Below are positions 44,387 to 51,717 of a stretch of 64,000 nt of DNA, piece after piece. The notes beneath the pieces are model-generated. The model did no database searches. It had not been told where the DNA came from and saw nothing but the letters and a program-made list of their open reading frames with translations. The position numbers and the translations under genes were made by a program. The DNA comes from an uncultured Flavobacteriales bacterium (lineage in GTDB: Bacteria > Bacteroidota > Bacteroidia > Flavobacteriales_D > Crocinitomicaceae): assembly GCA_913054135.1 (NCBI GenBank), contig CAJXJK010000001.1:310001-374000 (forward strand), read 5' to 3'. Within the stretch, counting starts at the first letter, position 1. Every line of letters starts with the position of its first letter.

Positions 44387-45802
44387 ATGAAACGTATTTT
44401 ATTATCTCTTTTAATTTTCGCAACCGTGTTTACGGCAAAAGCACAAGATCAGTATTACCTAAGCAAAGCTATTACGGTTGGCTGTTATGGTGCGAATGCC
44501 TTAACCGACATTAGCAAAAAAGCCTGGATCACTATCAATGGAGATGACGCCATTCTTAAGCTTAAAAGTATTAATTGCACAAAAGAAAAAGAGCTTAAAA
44601 AGATCAGTGCTTTCAGTGCAGAAGGAATTACTGAACTGTATTATAGCACAAGTGATAAAGTTGGATTTTTCAAAGATGCTGACGGAGTCTTTTTCATATT
44701 TAAGAAAAACAGTAGTTCTTACGAAATATTCACAGGCGCAGCAATCGATAAAAAAGAAGCGAAGGAAATTGATTTCAGCGGTAAAAAATCCAAATATGAA
44801 TCTTCTTTATCAGGAATAGATGATGCAATCAAAGCACAAAAAGAAGCGGAAGAAAAACTAGCGGAACAAAAGGAGGAGGAAGAAAAGCTGAAGCAAAAAG
44901 AAGAAGAATTGAGAAAACAACAAGAGTCAATGGGTGAAATGTATAAGGCTCATATGGGCGAAATACTTTTTGTAGAAAAATACATGAGCACTAAAAAAGT
45001 TACTGAAGACAAAGAGACAGACTTTGTGAAGGAGTTTGAACTTGGAAATGATGCACTATACGCTAGAGCTTACCTAACTCCAGAGTTCAAAGGAACAAAA
45101 GGATTCTTAGATATTCGTTTTACAATTGGCAATGTTTCCGTTACCTCTGAGCAGTTGAGGCATGAATATGGACAAGAAGGCAAAAGCAGATACGCAAGTG
45201 TAGGAACCGCAAGTTACTGGGAAAAAGGATTGGTTGGAAACTTCCCTATGGTATCAGCCAAGAAGAAATACTACGGTTCAACCTACAGTATGGCAGAGGA
45301 TGCTTTCAAAATTCTACTAGCTAGAGTAAAGGATAAATTAACGCTTGGATCTTCCCATAAATTAAAAGTAGAATTATACCATGTTGACGAACCCGGTGAA
45401 TATGAGGGTGAGGCTGAAATGACTGGAGAAATCACTATGAAAATCACGAAGAAAAGTGAAAACATATTGAGCTTATTATGCAGATGTCAAGAGCCTGTTA
45501 AAAAGGATGCTGCCATTGAAAAACAAATAAAAGAACTATTGCTTTCAGACGCAGGTATTACTAAGGTTCACAAAGTATGGTTATTATCTAGAGACTACGC
45601 GGTACAAAACAGTTATGGATCTCCAGAGTACAGGTCAATGAATGCTCAGGCCATTGTTACAACCAAAGAGGGATGGATAGTTACTTGGAGAGGTTCGGCG
45701 AAGTACGCATACACTGGCAGTGGATTCTCAGATGTAGCCACTTTTCATAAAAATGATCTTTACATGCCGGTTTCACCGACCTGTATAAGAGGAGCTAAAT
45801 AA
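44387..45802 (+). CDS. Hypothetical secreted protein with coiled coil (471 aa)
   Basis: A signal peptide (VFTAKA-QDQ) precedes about 120 strand-rich residues. A Glu/Lys/Gln coiled coil follows near residues 145-185, with KAQKEAEEKLAEQKEEEEKL and then KQKEEELRKQQES. The C-terminal 280 residues are unknown and include LSLLCRCQEP and the terminal SPTCIRGAK. No family recognised. It lies between the kinase and its likely response regulator, so it may be a signal partner or target of that system. A terminator follows. Confidence 0.68.
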   Translation: MKRILLSLLIFATVFTAKAQDQYYLSKAITVGCYGANALTDISKKAWITINGDDAILKLKSINCTKEKELKKISAFSAEGITELYYSTSDKVGFFKDADGVFFIFKKNSSSYEIFTGAAIDKKEAKEIDFSGKKSKYESSLSGIDDAIKAQKEAEEKLAEQKEEEEKLKQKEEELRKQQESMGEMYKAHMGEILFVEKYMSTKKVTEDKETDFVKEFELGNDALYARAYLTPEFKGTKGFLDIRFTIGNVSVTSEQLRHEYGQEGKSRYASVGTASYWEKGLVGNFPMVSAKKKYYGSTYSMAEDAFKILLARVKDKLTLGSSHKLKVELYHVDEPGEYEGEAEMTGEITMKITKKSENILSLLCRCQEPVKKDAAIEKQIKELLLSDAGITKVHKVWLLSRDYAVQNSYGSPEYRSMNAQAIVTTKEGWIVTWRGSAKYAYTGSGFSDVATFHKNDLYMPVSPTCIRGAK

Positions 45803-45813
45803 CCCAAATGAAA

Positions 45814-45844
45814 AAAAGGAGGCCTATTGAAGGGTCTCCTTTTC
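45814..45844 (+). terminator. Intrinsic terminator before the LytTR gene
   Basis: AAAGGAGGCC pairs with GGTCTCCTTT (one G-T pair) and leads into a T run. The loop contains the TTG that could serve as the -33 element of the next promoter, so terminator and promoter overlap. Confidence 0.75.
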
Positions 45845-45853
45845 TTGATTCCT

Positions 45854-45861
45854 TAAATTTG
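45854..45861 (+). promoter_or_regulatory. TAnnTTTG -7 box giving a leaderless LytTR mRNA
   Basis: TAAATTTG ends six bases before the ATG at 45868. The start site of transcription should therefore fall on the start codon. A TTG 24 bases upstream matches the spacing at the kinase promoter. Confidence 0.55.
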
Positions 45862-45867
45862 TGATCA

Positions 45868-46629
45868 ATGTCAAGCATTAAAGCTATCATTATAGATGAT
45901 GAAGAAAGAGCCCGGAGAGTTCTTTCTAACATGCTAGAAAATTTCTGCCCTAATGTTGAGGTTATCAGTAAATGTTCAAATGTCCCGGATGGCGTTTTAG
46001 CAATTAATAAAAATAATCCTGATGTCGTGTTCTTAGATATTGAAATGCCCGATTATTCAGGATTTGAATTAATCGGTTTTTTCAAAGAAGTTGACTTCGA
46101 AATAGTTTTTGTAACGGCATACAGTAAATATGCAATTCAGGCCTTTGAAGTATCCGCAGTTGACTATATCTTAAAGCCTGTTCAATTAGAGCAGCTCGAA
46201 AATGCCATTGAAAAAGTTGGACAAAAGGTTTCAGCATTAAGTATGTTCGACCGTTTAGAAACTTTAAAAACGAATTTATCAACCAACCAAATTCAAAAAA
46301 TTGCTGTTCCTGTAGGTGATGGTTTGATCTTTGTAAAAACAGATGAGATTTCTCACATAGATGCGGACGGGTCTTATTCCAAAATATTCCTAGTAGATGG
46401 ATCCGACATTTTCGTAAGTAAAAAACTTAAATACTTTCAGGAATTACTAAATGGAAAAGGTAGCTTTTACAGAGTTCACCGATCACATCTTGTCAACTTA
46501 AGTTTTGTAAAAAAGTATAATCGCCATCAAGGAAAAGTTATCCTTGAAAACGACATAAAGATCAGTATTTCCAGGGATAAAAAAGTTGCTTTTGAAGATT
46601 CACTTTCAGAATTCCATAAGTCGTATTAG
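45868..46629 (+). CDS. LytTR-type response regulator
   Basis: 253 residues. The receiver has IIIDDEERARRVL, the phospho-acceptor Asp in DVVFLDIEMPDYSG near residue 54, and FVTAYSKYAIQAFEVSAVDYILKP. The LytTR DNA-binding domain (residues 145-250) shows YRVHRSHLVNLSFVKKY. It is the probable partner of the LytS-type kinase at 41361, separated from it by one gene. Its own promoter overlaps the preceding terminator, so it can be made independently. Confidence 0.94.
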   Translation: MSSIKAIIIDDEERARRVLSNMLENFCPNVEVISKCSNVPDGVLAINKNNPDVVFLDIEMPDYSGFELIGFFKEVDFEIVFVTAYSKYAIQAFEVSAVDYILKPVQLEQLENAIEKVGQKVSALSMFDRLETLKTNLSTNQIQKIAVPVGDGLIFVKTDEISHIDADGSYSKIFLVDGSDIFVSKKLKYFQELLNGKGSFYRVHRSHLVNLSFVKKYNRHQGKVILENDIKISISRDKKVAFEDSLSEFHKSY

Positions 46630-46636
46630 GTTCAGC

Positions 46637-46966
46637 CTAATTCCCCTCAGGTGCAAGTTTAAGAACGATACCATCAATCTCATCCGAGATATGAATTTGA
46701 CATCCTAACCTAGAGTTATCTTCAACAAAAAAGGCCTCATCTAACATGTCTAATTCACTATCAGATTGCTCTGGTAATTCTGTATCAGATTCTAAATAAC
46801 ATTGACATGTTGCACACATTGCCATTCCACCGCATCTCCCTTCAACAGGAAGTTCATAAGAACGACAAACCTCCATCACATTCATGTTCATGTCTGTTGG
46901 AGCTTCTAAATCGTGAGTTACTCCCTCGCGATCAATTATGTGAATGGTTATCATGTTATCTGCCAT
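46637..46966 (-). CDS. [2Fe-2S] ferredoxin
   Basis: A plant-type ferredoxin of 109 residues. Cluster ligands are in EGRCGGMAMCATCQCYL (C-x5-C-x2-C) and the distant RLGCQIHI. It carries single electrons; the neighbouring ferredoxin-NADP reductase gene is the obvious partner. The -7 box ends four bases before the ATG, implying a leaderless mRNA. A decayed copy of part of this gene seems to lie at 41205-41300. Confidence 0.93.
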   Translation of the reverse strand: MADNMITIHIIDREGVTHDLEAPTDMNMNVMEVCRSYELPVEGRCGGMAMCATCQCYLESDTELPEQSDSELDMLDEAFFVEDNSRLGCQIHISDEIDGIVLKLAPEGN

Positions 46967-46970
46967 ACTG

Positions 46971-46978
46971 CAAATTTA
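46971..46978 (-). promoter_or_regulatory. TAnnTTTG -7 box giving a leaderless ferredoxin mRNA
   Basis: The minus strand reads TAAATTTG and ends four bases before the ferredoxin ATG at 46966, so little or no leader is expected. Confidence 0.5.
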
Positions 46979-46996
46979 AAAAGAAAAGTAAGCGGA

Positions 46997-48010
46997 TTAT
47001 TCAAATCCATTCACCCCGTTAACGGTGGTATACTTCAATACGTTTTTCTTGTCAGGATAAATTCTAGCAAATGCTGATTGAACAGCAATTGTTCCTTCAT
47101 GGAACCCACAAAGAATCAACTTCAACTTACCTTCATAAGTATTGACATCACCAATGGCATAAATACCAGGACGATTAGTTGAATAGTCTCTTGTATTTAC
47201 TTTAATCGCGTTCTTCTCAATCTCTAATCCCCAATCACCAATAGGACCAAGAGATGGCTTTAATCCAAATAAAGGAACGAAATGATCAGTTGATTTCTCA
47301 ACTGAAGAACCGTCTTTATGTTTGATTTGAACAGCATCTAAAGAACCGTTTCCGTTTAAGCCAACGACCTCAGCTTCTGTAATCAAATTGATTTTTCCAG
47401 CCTCAGCTAAATCCATCACTTTTTGAACCGAATCAAGATGACCTCTAAAAGATGATCTTCTGTGAACCAAAGAAAGTTCAGAAGCGATATTATTCTCAAC
47501 CAAATAAATAGACCAGTCTAGAGCAGAGTCTCCTCCACCTGCAACAACCACCTTTTTATCTTGGTACATTTCAGGATCTTTGATAATATATTCAACACCA
47601 TTATCCTCAAATTTCTCTAGATTTTCAACTGGTGGTTTTCTTGGTTCAAACACACCTAAACCACCCGCAATCATTACAATTGGAGCTTTGTGTTTTGTGC
47701 CTTTATTCGTGGTAACGATAAACATATCGTCTTCTACCTCATCAATTGTCACCGCAGACTCACCTAAGGTGAACCCAGGTTTAAAAGGGGCAGATTGTTC
47801 CATCAATTTATCTACCAACTCACCAGCATCAACCGTAGGATATCCTGGAATGTCATAGATAGGCTTTTTAGGGTAAATCTCTGTTAATTGACCACCAGCT
47901 TGAGGTAAAGAATCAATTAGGTGACACTTTAGCTTTAACAAACCTGCCTCAAAAACTGTGAAGATCCCAACCGGACCAGCACCAATTATAATTATATCTG
48001 TTTCAATCAT
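46997..48010 (-). CDS. Ferredoxin-NADP reductase, thioredoxin-reductase-like type
   Basis: A 337-residue flavoprotein. The FAD site is IIIGAGPVGIFTVFEAG, the NADP site is VVAGGGDSALDW, and the C-terminal FAD segment is PGIYAIGDVNTYEGKLKLI. The redox CxxC of thioredoxin reductase is missing, which places it in the YumC-like type 2 FNR group. It should pass electrons between NADPH and the ferredoxin encoded just downstream. It has its own TATTTTTG box. Confidence 0.92.
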   Translation of the reverse strand: MIETDIIIIGAGPVGIFTVFEAGLLKLKCHLIDSLPQAGGQLTEIYPKKPIYDIPGYPTVDAGELVDKLMEQSAPFKPGFTLGESAVTIDEVEDDMFIVTTNKGTKHKAPIVMIAGGLGVFEPRKPPVENLEKFEDNGVEYIIKDPEMYQDKKVVVAGGGDSALDWSIYLVENNIASELSLVHRRSSFRGHLDSVQKVMDLAEAGKINLITEAEVVGLNGNGSLDAVQIKHKDGSSVEKSTDHFVPLFGLKPSLGPIGDWGLEIEKNAIKVNTRDYSTNRPGIYAIGDVNTYEGKLKLILCGFHEGTIAVQSAFARIYPDKKNVLKYTTVNGVNGFE

Positions 48011-48031
48011 TGTTCTAATCTAAATCGATTG

Positions 48032-48039
48032 CAAAAATA
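48032..48039 (-). promoter_or_regulatory. TAnnTTTG -7 box for the ferredoxin-NADP reductase
   Basis: The minus strand reads TATTTTTG, 21 bases before the ATG at 48010, in the short gap after the MoeB-like gene. Confidence 0.5.
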
Positions 48040-48046
48040 CGCAATC

Positions 48047-49213
48047 TTAATATTTTGGTAGTGATGTATCTATTTTATCAGCCCAATCAAGGATTCCGCC
48101 CTCTAAATTATAGAGATTCGTAAACCCATATTTGTCTTGCAACAACTCTATGACGTCTGCGCTTCGTTTTCCTGACCGGCAATGCACCACAACTTTGTAA
48201 TCAGAACTTATTTCATCAACATGTTCTAGTACATCATTTTGCGGAATGAGTTGACCATTGATATTTACAATATCATATTCATAAGGTTCTCGAACGTCAA
48301 TTAATTGAATGTCCTCAGCACCTTCAAGCCAAGTTTTTAAAGTAGCAACATCAATGCCTTTGACATCTTCTCTCTCGACTTTCTTTTCAATACCTAAGCC
48401 ACAAAACTGCTCGTAATCTATCAATTCAGTAATTGTAGGATTCTTTCCGTTTAATGGATTATCAGGATCTTTCTCAATTTTCAATGTTCTAGTCTCAAAA
48501 TTGAGCGCATCAAACAAAAACAATCTGCCAGAGAGGTTATCGCCGACACCTGTAATCACTTTGATTACTTCATTTGCTTGAAGACTTCCCAATATGCCAG
48601 GCAGCACTCCAATTACTCCACCCTCAGCACATGAGGGCACTAATCCTGGAGGTGGTGGTTCTGGAAATAAATCCCTATAATTTGGACCTGTATTTCCATG
48701 CGCATCTTCGTAATTAAAGACCGTCACTTGCCCTTCAAATCTGAAGATAGATGCATACACATTCGGCACCTTTAACAAAACTGACAAATCATTCACCAAG
48801 TATCTAGTCGGAAAATTATCTGTTCCATCTGCAATCACATCATAGTTAGATGTAATTTCAATGGCGTTTTCAGATGTAAAAGTGGTGTTGTAAGTCTTGA
48901 TTTTTATATGCGGATTCTGCGCTTCAATGCGCTCTTTGGCGGCCTCAACTTTGGGTCTACCAATATCAGCTTGTGTAAATAAAACTTGTCTTTGAAGATT
49001 TGAATCTTCCACCACATCAAAATCTACAATACCAATCGTACCGACTCCGGCAGCTGACAAGTATTGTAGCAAGGGAGCTCCAAGCCCGCCTGTACCAATA
49101 ACTAAAACTCTTGCCGCCTTTAACTTTCTCTGACCCTCAATATTGAATTCAGGAATAATCAAATGACGACTATATCGCTCTAGTTCTTCTTTTGAAAATT
49201 TAATATCGCTCAT
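48047..49213 (-). CDS. moeB: MoeB/ThiF-like adenylyltransferase with rhodanese domain
   Basis: An E1-like enzyme that adenylates the C-terminus of a small sulfur carrier. RYSRHLIIPEFNIEGQRKL, the ATP motif VIGTGGLGAPLLQYL and the active Cys region VPSCAEGGVIGVLPGILG are in the first 250 residues. A rhodanese domain near 290-388 has VVHCRSGKRSADV, which can supply the sulfur. I use the start MSDIKFSKEEL at 49213, one base after the MoaD-like gene. It acts with that carrier, in molybdopterin, thiamine or cysteine-type sulfur transfer. Confidence 0.9.
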   Translation of the reverse strand: MSDIKFSKEELERYSRHLIIPEFNIEGQRKLKAARVLVIGTGGLGAPLLQYLSAAGVGTIGIVDFDVVEDSNLQRQVLFTQADIGRPKVEAAKERIEAQNPHIKIKTYNTTFTSENAIEITSNYDVIADGTDNFPTRYLVNDLSVLLKVPNVYASIFRFEGQVTVFNYEDAHGNTGPNYRDLFPEPPPPGLVPSCAEGGVIGVLPGILGSLQANEVIKVITGVGDNLSGRLFLFDALNFETRTLKIEKDPDNPLNGKNPTITELIDYEQFCGLGIEKKVEREDVKGIDVATLKTWLEGAEDIQLIDVREPYEYDIVNINGQLIPQNDVLEHVDEISSDYKVVVHCRSGKRSADVIELLQDKYGFTNLYNLEGGILDWADKIDTSLPKY

Positions 49214-49214
49214 C

Positions 49215-49496
49215 TCACAAAGTTTTGCCTCCAGCAATTGCCGGAATTATACTTATTACATCTTCATCTTTAACAGGCGTCTCTTCGTTTTCTAATGATT
49301 TGATATCTCTATCGCCTAGATAGATTTTCAAAAACGATTGAAGTGTTCCACACTGTTTAAATAGATGTTTACTTAGATCGGGGTGCAATTCTCCTAATTG
49401 AGTAATCGACTCTCCTACCGATTTACCTGAAGTAATAATCTTCGCCTTGTTATCTGTAAATTTACGTAAAGGCGTTGGAATAATTATAGTTGCCAT
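49215..49496 (-). CDS. MoaD/ThiS-family sulfur carrier with C-terminal extension past GG
   Basis: A 93-residue beta-grasp protein starting MATIIIPTPLRKFTDNK. LHPDLSKHLF and DEDVISIIPAIAGG are family-typical, but the chain continues with KTL after the Gly-Gly that must be exposed for thiocarboxylation. A protease of the JAMM type would have to trim it, as in some CysO-like systems. The track start at 49583 runs through the remains of a cysteine synthase gene and is not used. It is co-translated with the MoeB-rhodanese gene. Confidence 0.82.
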   Translation of the reverse strand: MATIIIPTPLRKFTDNKAKIITSGKSVGESITQLGELHPDLSKHLFKQCGTLQSFLKIYLGDRDIKSLENEETPVKDEDVISIIPAIAGGKTL

Positions 49497-49518
49497 AATG
49501 TCTTTCTTATTTTCCGGT

Positions 49519-49656
49519 TCACTTCGAGGATATCTTTTCGTTTTTGACTTGCTTTTCTGGTAACACCAAGGTGAAAGGGACACCCAATTCTTTAGCTATA
49601 CTAACATAAGCAATTCCTGTACTACCGTTTGAAGCATCTAACAACACTTCAAACAC
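49519..49656 (-). pseudogene. Frameshifted remnant of a cysteine synthase (CysM-like) gene
   Basis: In one minus-strand frame the sequence reads LLDASNGSTGIAYVSIAKEL then GVPFTLVLPE, the asparagine/substrate loop and following strand of PLP-dependent cysteine synthases. Right after PE the homology jumps frame by one base to ASQKRKDILE, which is how the intact family continues. Upstream and downstream parts, including the PLP Lys, are gone. This is therefore a decayed gene at the head of the sulfur-carrier operon. An intact cysM next to the carrier would have matched the CysM-CysO arrangement. Confidence 0.75.
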
Positions 49657-49756
49657 ACATAAATAGAAGCATTCCAAAAATATTTTTTTTATGGTAGGGT
49701 AAACACATACTTATGCGGTATACTCATGAAACTAAATATTAATAAAAAATTAAACA

Positions 49757-50320
49757 ATGAAAAAAAGAGTATTAGGAATCGCAATGATCGGAGCAATAGC
49801 TTTAGTGTCTTGCAACAAAGAAGAAAATGAAATTGACTACACAGATTCAATTGGAAGTGAAACAGAAACACTTAGACTACCAGAAGCTGGTTTTGAAATC
49901 GTTGAGTCTTCAGAGTTAAAATCAAGTGCAGATGGAAGATATACTGAAGGAATAATTCAGTACCAAAAGAACGGAGAAATTTTAGCGACTGTTGATTTTG
50001 CGGATGGAACAGATGAAGACCATGCTTCAATTGAACAAGATGGAGACAAGAACGAATGTGAGCTTGAAAAAATGGAAGATGGAAAGAAAGGAAAATTTGG
50101 CAAAAAGAAAAAACCACCATTTAAAAAGGTTATTGTTGAACCAATCGTAAAAACAGATGACTGTGATTACATTGTCTCAGGAATCATGAAGTTTTATGAT
50201 CTCAAAACTGGTAACTGGATTGCCACAGTTGATTTCGGAGATGGAACTTGTGATGATCTAGCCACAAAAGAAACCAAAGAAGGAATTGAAACTTTTTCAA
50301 TAGAAGATTATCATAAATAA
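49757..50320 (+). CDS. Hypothetical lipoprotein with two VDFGDGT-type repeats
   Basis: A lipobox (AIALVSC-NKE) and 187 residues. Two imperfect repeats are visible: GIIQYQKNGEILATVDFADG and GIMKFYDLKTGNWIATVDFGDG, separated by a Lys-rich stretch (KKGKFGKKKKPPFKK). Similar repeats occur in surface lipoproteins of marine Bacteroidota. Function unknown. A terminator separates it from the sigma factor gene, but its location next to a sigma/FecR/TonB-receptor cassette suggests it may be a target or partner. Confidence 0.68.
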   Translation: MKKRVLGIAMIGAIALVSCNKEENEIDYTDSIGSETETLRLPEAGFEIVESSELKSSADGRYTEGIIQYQKNGEILATVDFADGTDEDHASIEQDGDKNECELEKMEDGKKGKFGKKKKPPFKKVIVEPIVKTDDCDYIVSGIMKFYDLKTGNWIATVDFGDGTCDDLATKETKEGIETFSIEDYHK

Positions 50321-50330
50321 ACATTAGATT

Positions 50331-50363
50331 AGAGAGTGCTATTCAAGATAGCGCTCTCTTTTT
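50331..50363 (+). terminator. Intrinsic terminator before the ECF sigma gene
   Basis: AGAGAGTGCT pairs with AGCGCTCTCT (one G-T pair) around a nine-base loop and ends in a T run. The sigma gene TTG start follows 16 bases later. Confidence 0.82.
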
Positions 50364-50378
50364 AATCAGCCTCACCAC

Positions 50379-50873
50379 TTGACAAAAGAAGAATTTAAAA
50401 TATGTTTTGACGAATTGTTTGACGCAATCAGGAATTACATTTATTACAGATGTAATGATCAGCATATTGCCACGGACATTGCTCAAGAAGCATTTGTAAA
50501 GGTGTGGGAAAAGAATATTGATTACCATCCAAATAAAACAAAAGGACTTTTGTACAAAGTAGCAAAAGAGCTTTGGATTAGTAGCCACCGTAAATTACAA
50601 TCAGCAGAAAAATATAGGTTAAGCTTGAATGAAATTGAACATGCTGAGGACCCACACAAAAACCTTGAATTCAAGGAATTAAAAGAACAATATGAAACAA
50701 TTTTATCTGACTTACCTGAGAATCAACGTGAAGTTTTTTTGATGAGTAGGTTAGAAGATTTAAGTTATAAAGAAATCGCAGACCGTCTAGAACTGAGTAT
50801 CAAAGCAGTTGAAAAGAGAATGAGTTTGTGTCTAAAAACCCTTCGAAGTAGACTGGTATATGGAACAGAATAA
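50379..50873 (+). CDS. ECF RNA polymerase sigma factor
   Basis: 164 residues from a TTG start. Region 2 has NYIYYRCNDQHIATDIAQEAFVKVW, and region 4 has LSDLPENQREVFLMSRLEDLSYKEIADRLELSIKAVEKRM. It overlaps the FecR-type gene by 14 bases, forming the classic sigma/anti-sigma/TonB-receptor cell-surface signalling unit of Bacteroidota. No TAnnTTTG box was found between the preceding terminator and the start, so expression may need read-through or another sigma factor. Confidence 0.92.
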   Translation: MTKEEFKICFDELFDAIRNYIYYRCNDQHIATDIAQEAFVKVWEKNIDYHPNKTKGLLYKVAKELWISSHRKLQSAEKYRLSLNEIEHAEDPHKNLEFKELKEQYETILSDLPENQREVFLMSRLEDLSYKEIADRLELSIKAVEKRMSLCLKTLRSRLVYGTE

Positions 50874-51708
50874 TAAAGATAATAGCACTAAAGAAAAGGA
50901 AATTTTCAGTAAGATGGAAATAAAATACTCTAAAAGTAAGTCTGACATTTGGGCTGAGCTAGAATCGAAAGTTGACGAAAACGCTCAACCACTTTCTGAC
51001 AAGAAGGTCGTAAAAATGTCCTTTGTAAAATGGGCGGCAGCCGCGATAATTTTGGTGACTTTTGGATTAGGTTTATTTGCCAAACTACACACTGTAACCA
51101 GCTCTGTTTCAAAAGGCGAATTTGCAACACATAAGTTGCCAGACGGATCAACGGTATACCTAAATGCAGAATCTTCAATTAGCTACCAACCTTATTGGTG
51201 GAATATTAATCGGGAAGTGAGTTTAGAAGGAGAAGCCTTTTTTGAGGTTCAAAAAGGAGAACAATTTACCGTGACTTCTGACATGGGAAGCACCCAAGTT
51301 TTAGGAACAAGTTTTAATATTTTCGCAAGAGATGATTTTTATTCAGTTTATTGTTCAACAGGAAAAGTGAAGGTAAACGATTCAGAGGGAGAAGCAGTTT
51401 TTTTAGATCCAGGAATGTCAGCTGAAATAATTGAAAATCAACTTACCTTTAGTGAATTAACTGAAAATGAAGCCTTAAGTTGGAGACAAAATAAGTTTGT
51501 TTACAACGCTACTCCGCTCGACAAAGTATTTAAAGACTTGGAGCGTCACTACGATATTTCAATTGAAGCAAAAAAACAGATAAAATCAGAATTATTCACT
51601 GGTGTTTTCGATCGAGAAGTCTCTGCAGAAGACGCCTTAAAAATTATTTGTCTTAGTTTTGAATTGAAAATCGAGAAGAAATCTAAAAAATCGTTTCGTC
51701 TTTATTAA
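50860..51708 (+). CDS. FecR-family anti-sigma regulator
   Basis: 282 residues: a cytoplasmic N-terminus, one membrane helix near residues 55-76, and a periplasmic FecR domain with TVYLNAESSISYQPYWWNINREVSLEGEAFFEV followed by TQVLGTSFNIFARDD. The C-terminal DUF4974-like part reads PLDKVFKDLERHYDISIE. It should hold the sigma factor and release it when the TonB receptor at 51718 signals. It lies 14 bases inside the sigma gene and nine bases before the receptor gene. Confidence 0.92.
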   Translation: MEQNNKDNSTKEKEIFSKMEIKYSKSKSDIWAELESKVDENAQPLSDKKVVKMSFVKWAAAAIILVTFGLGLFAKLHTVTSSVSKGEFATHKLPDGSTVYLNAESSISYQPYWWNINREVSLEGEAFFEVQKGEQFTVTSDMGSTQVLGTSFNIFARDDFYSVYCSTGKVKVNDSEGEAVFLDPGMSAEIIENQLTFSELTENEALSWRQNKFVYNATPLDKVFKDLERHYDISIEAKKQIKSELFTGVFDREVSAEDALKIICLSFELKIEKKSKKSFRLY

Positions 51709-51717
51709 ATCGGCAAC

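Noticed and set aside
47580-47858. 92-residue plus-strand ORF opposite the ferredoxin-NADP reductase
   Set aside because: It is an antisense shadow of a well-supported flavoprotein gene.
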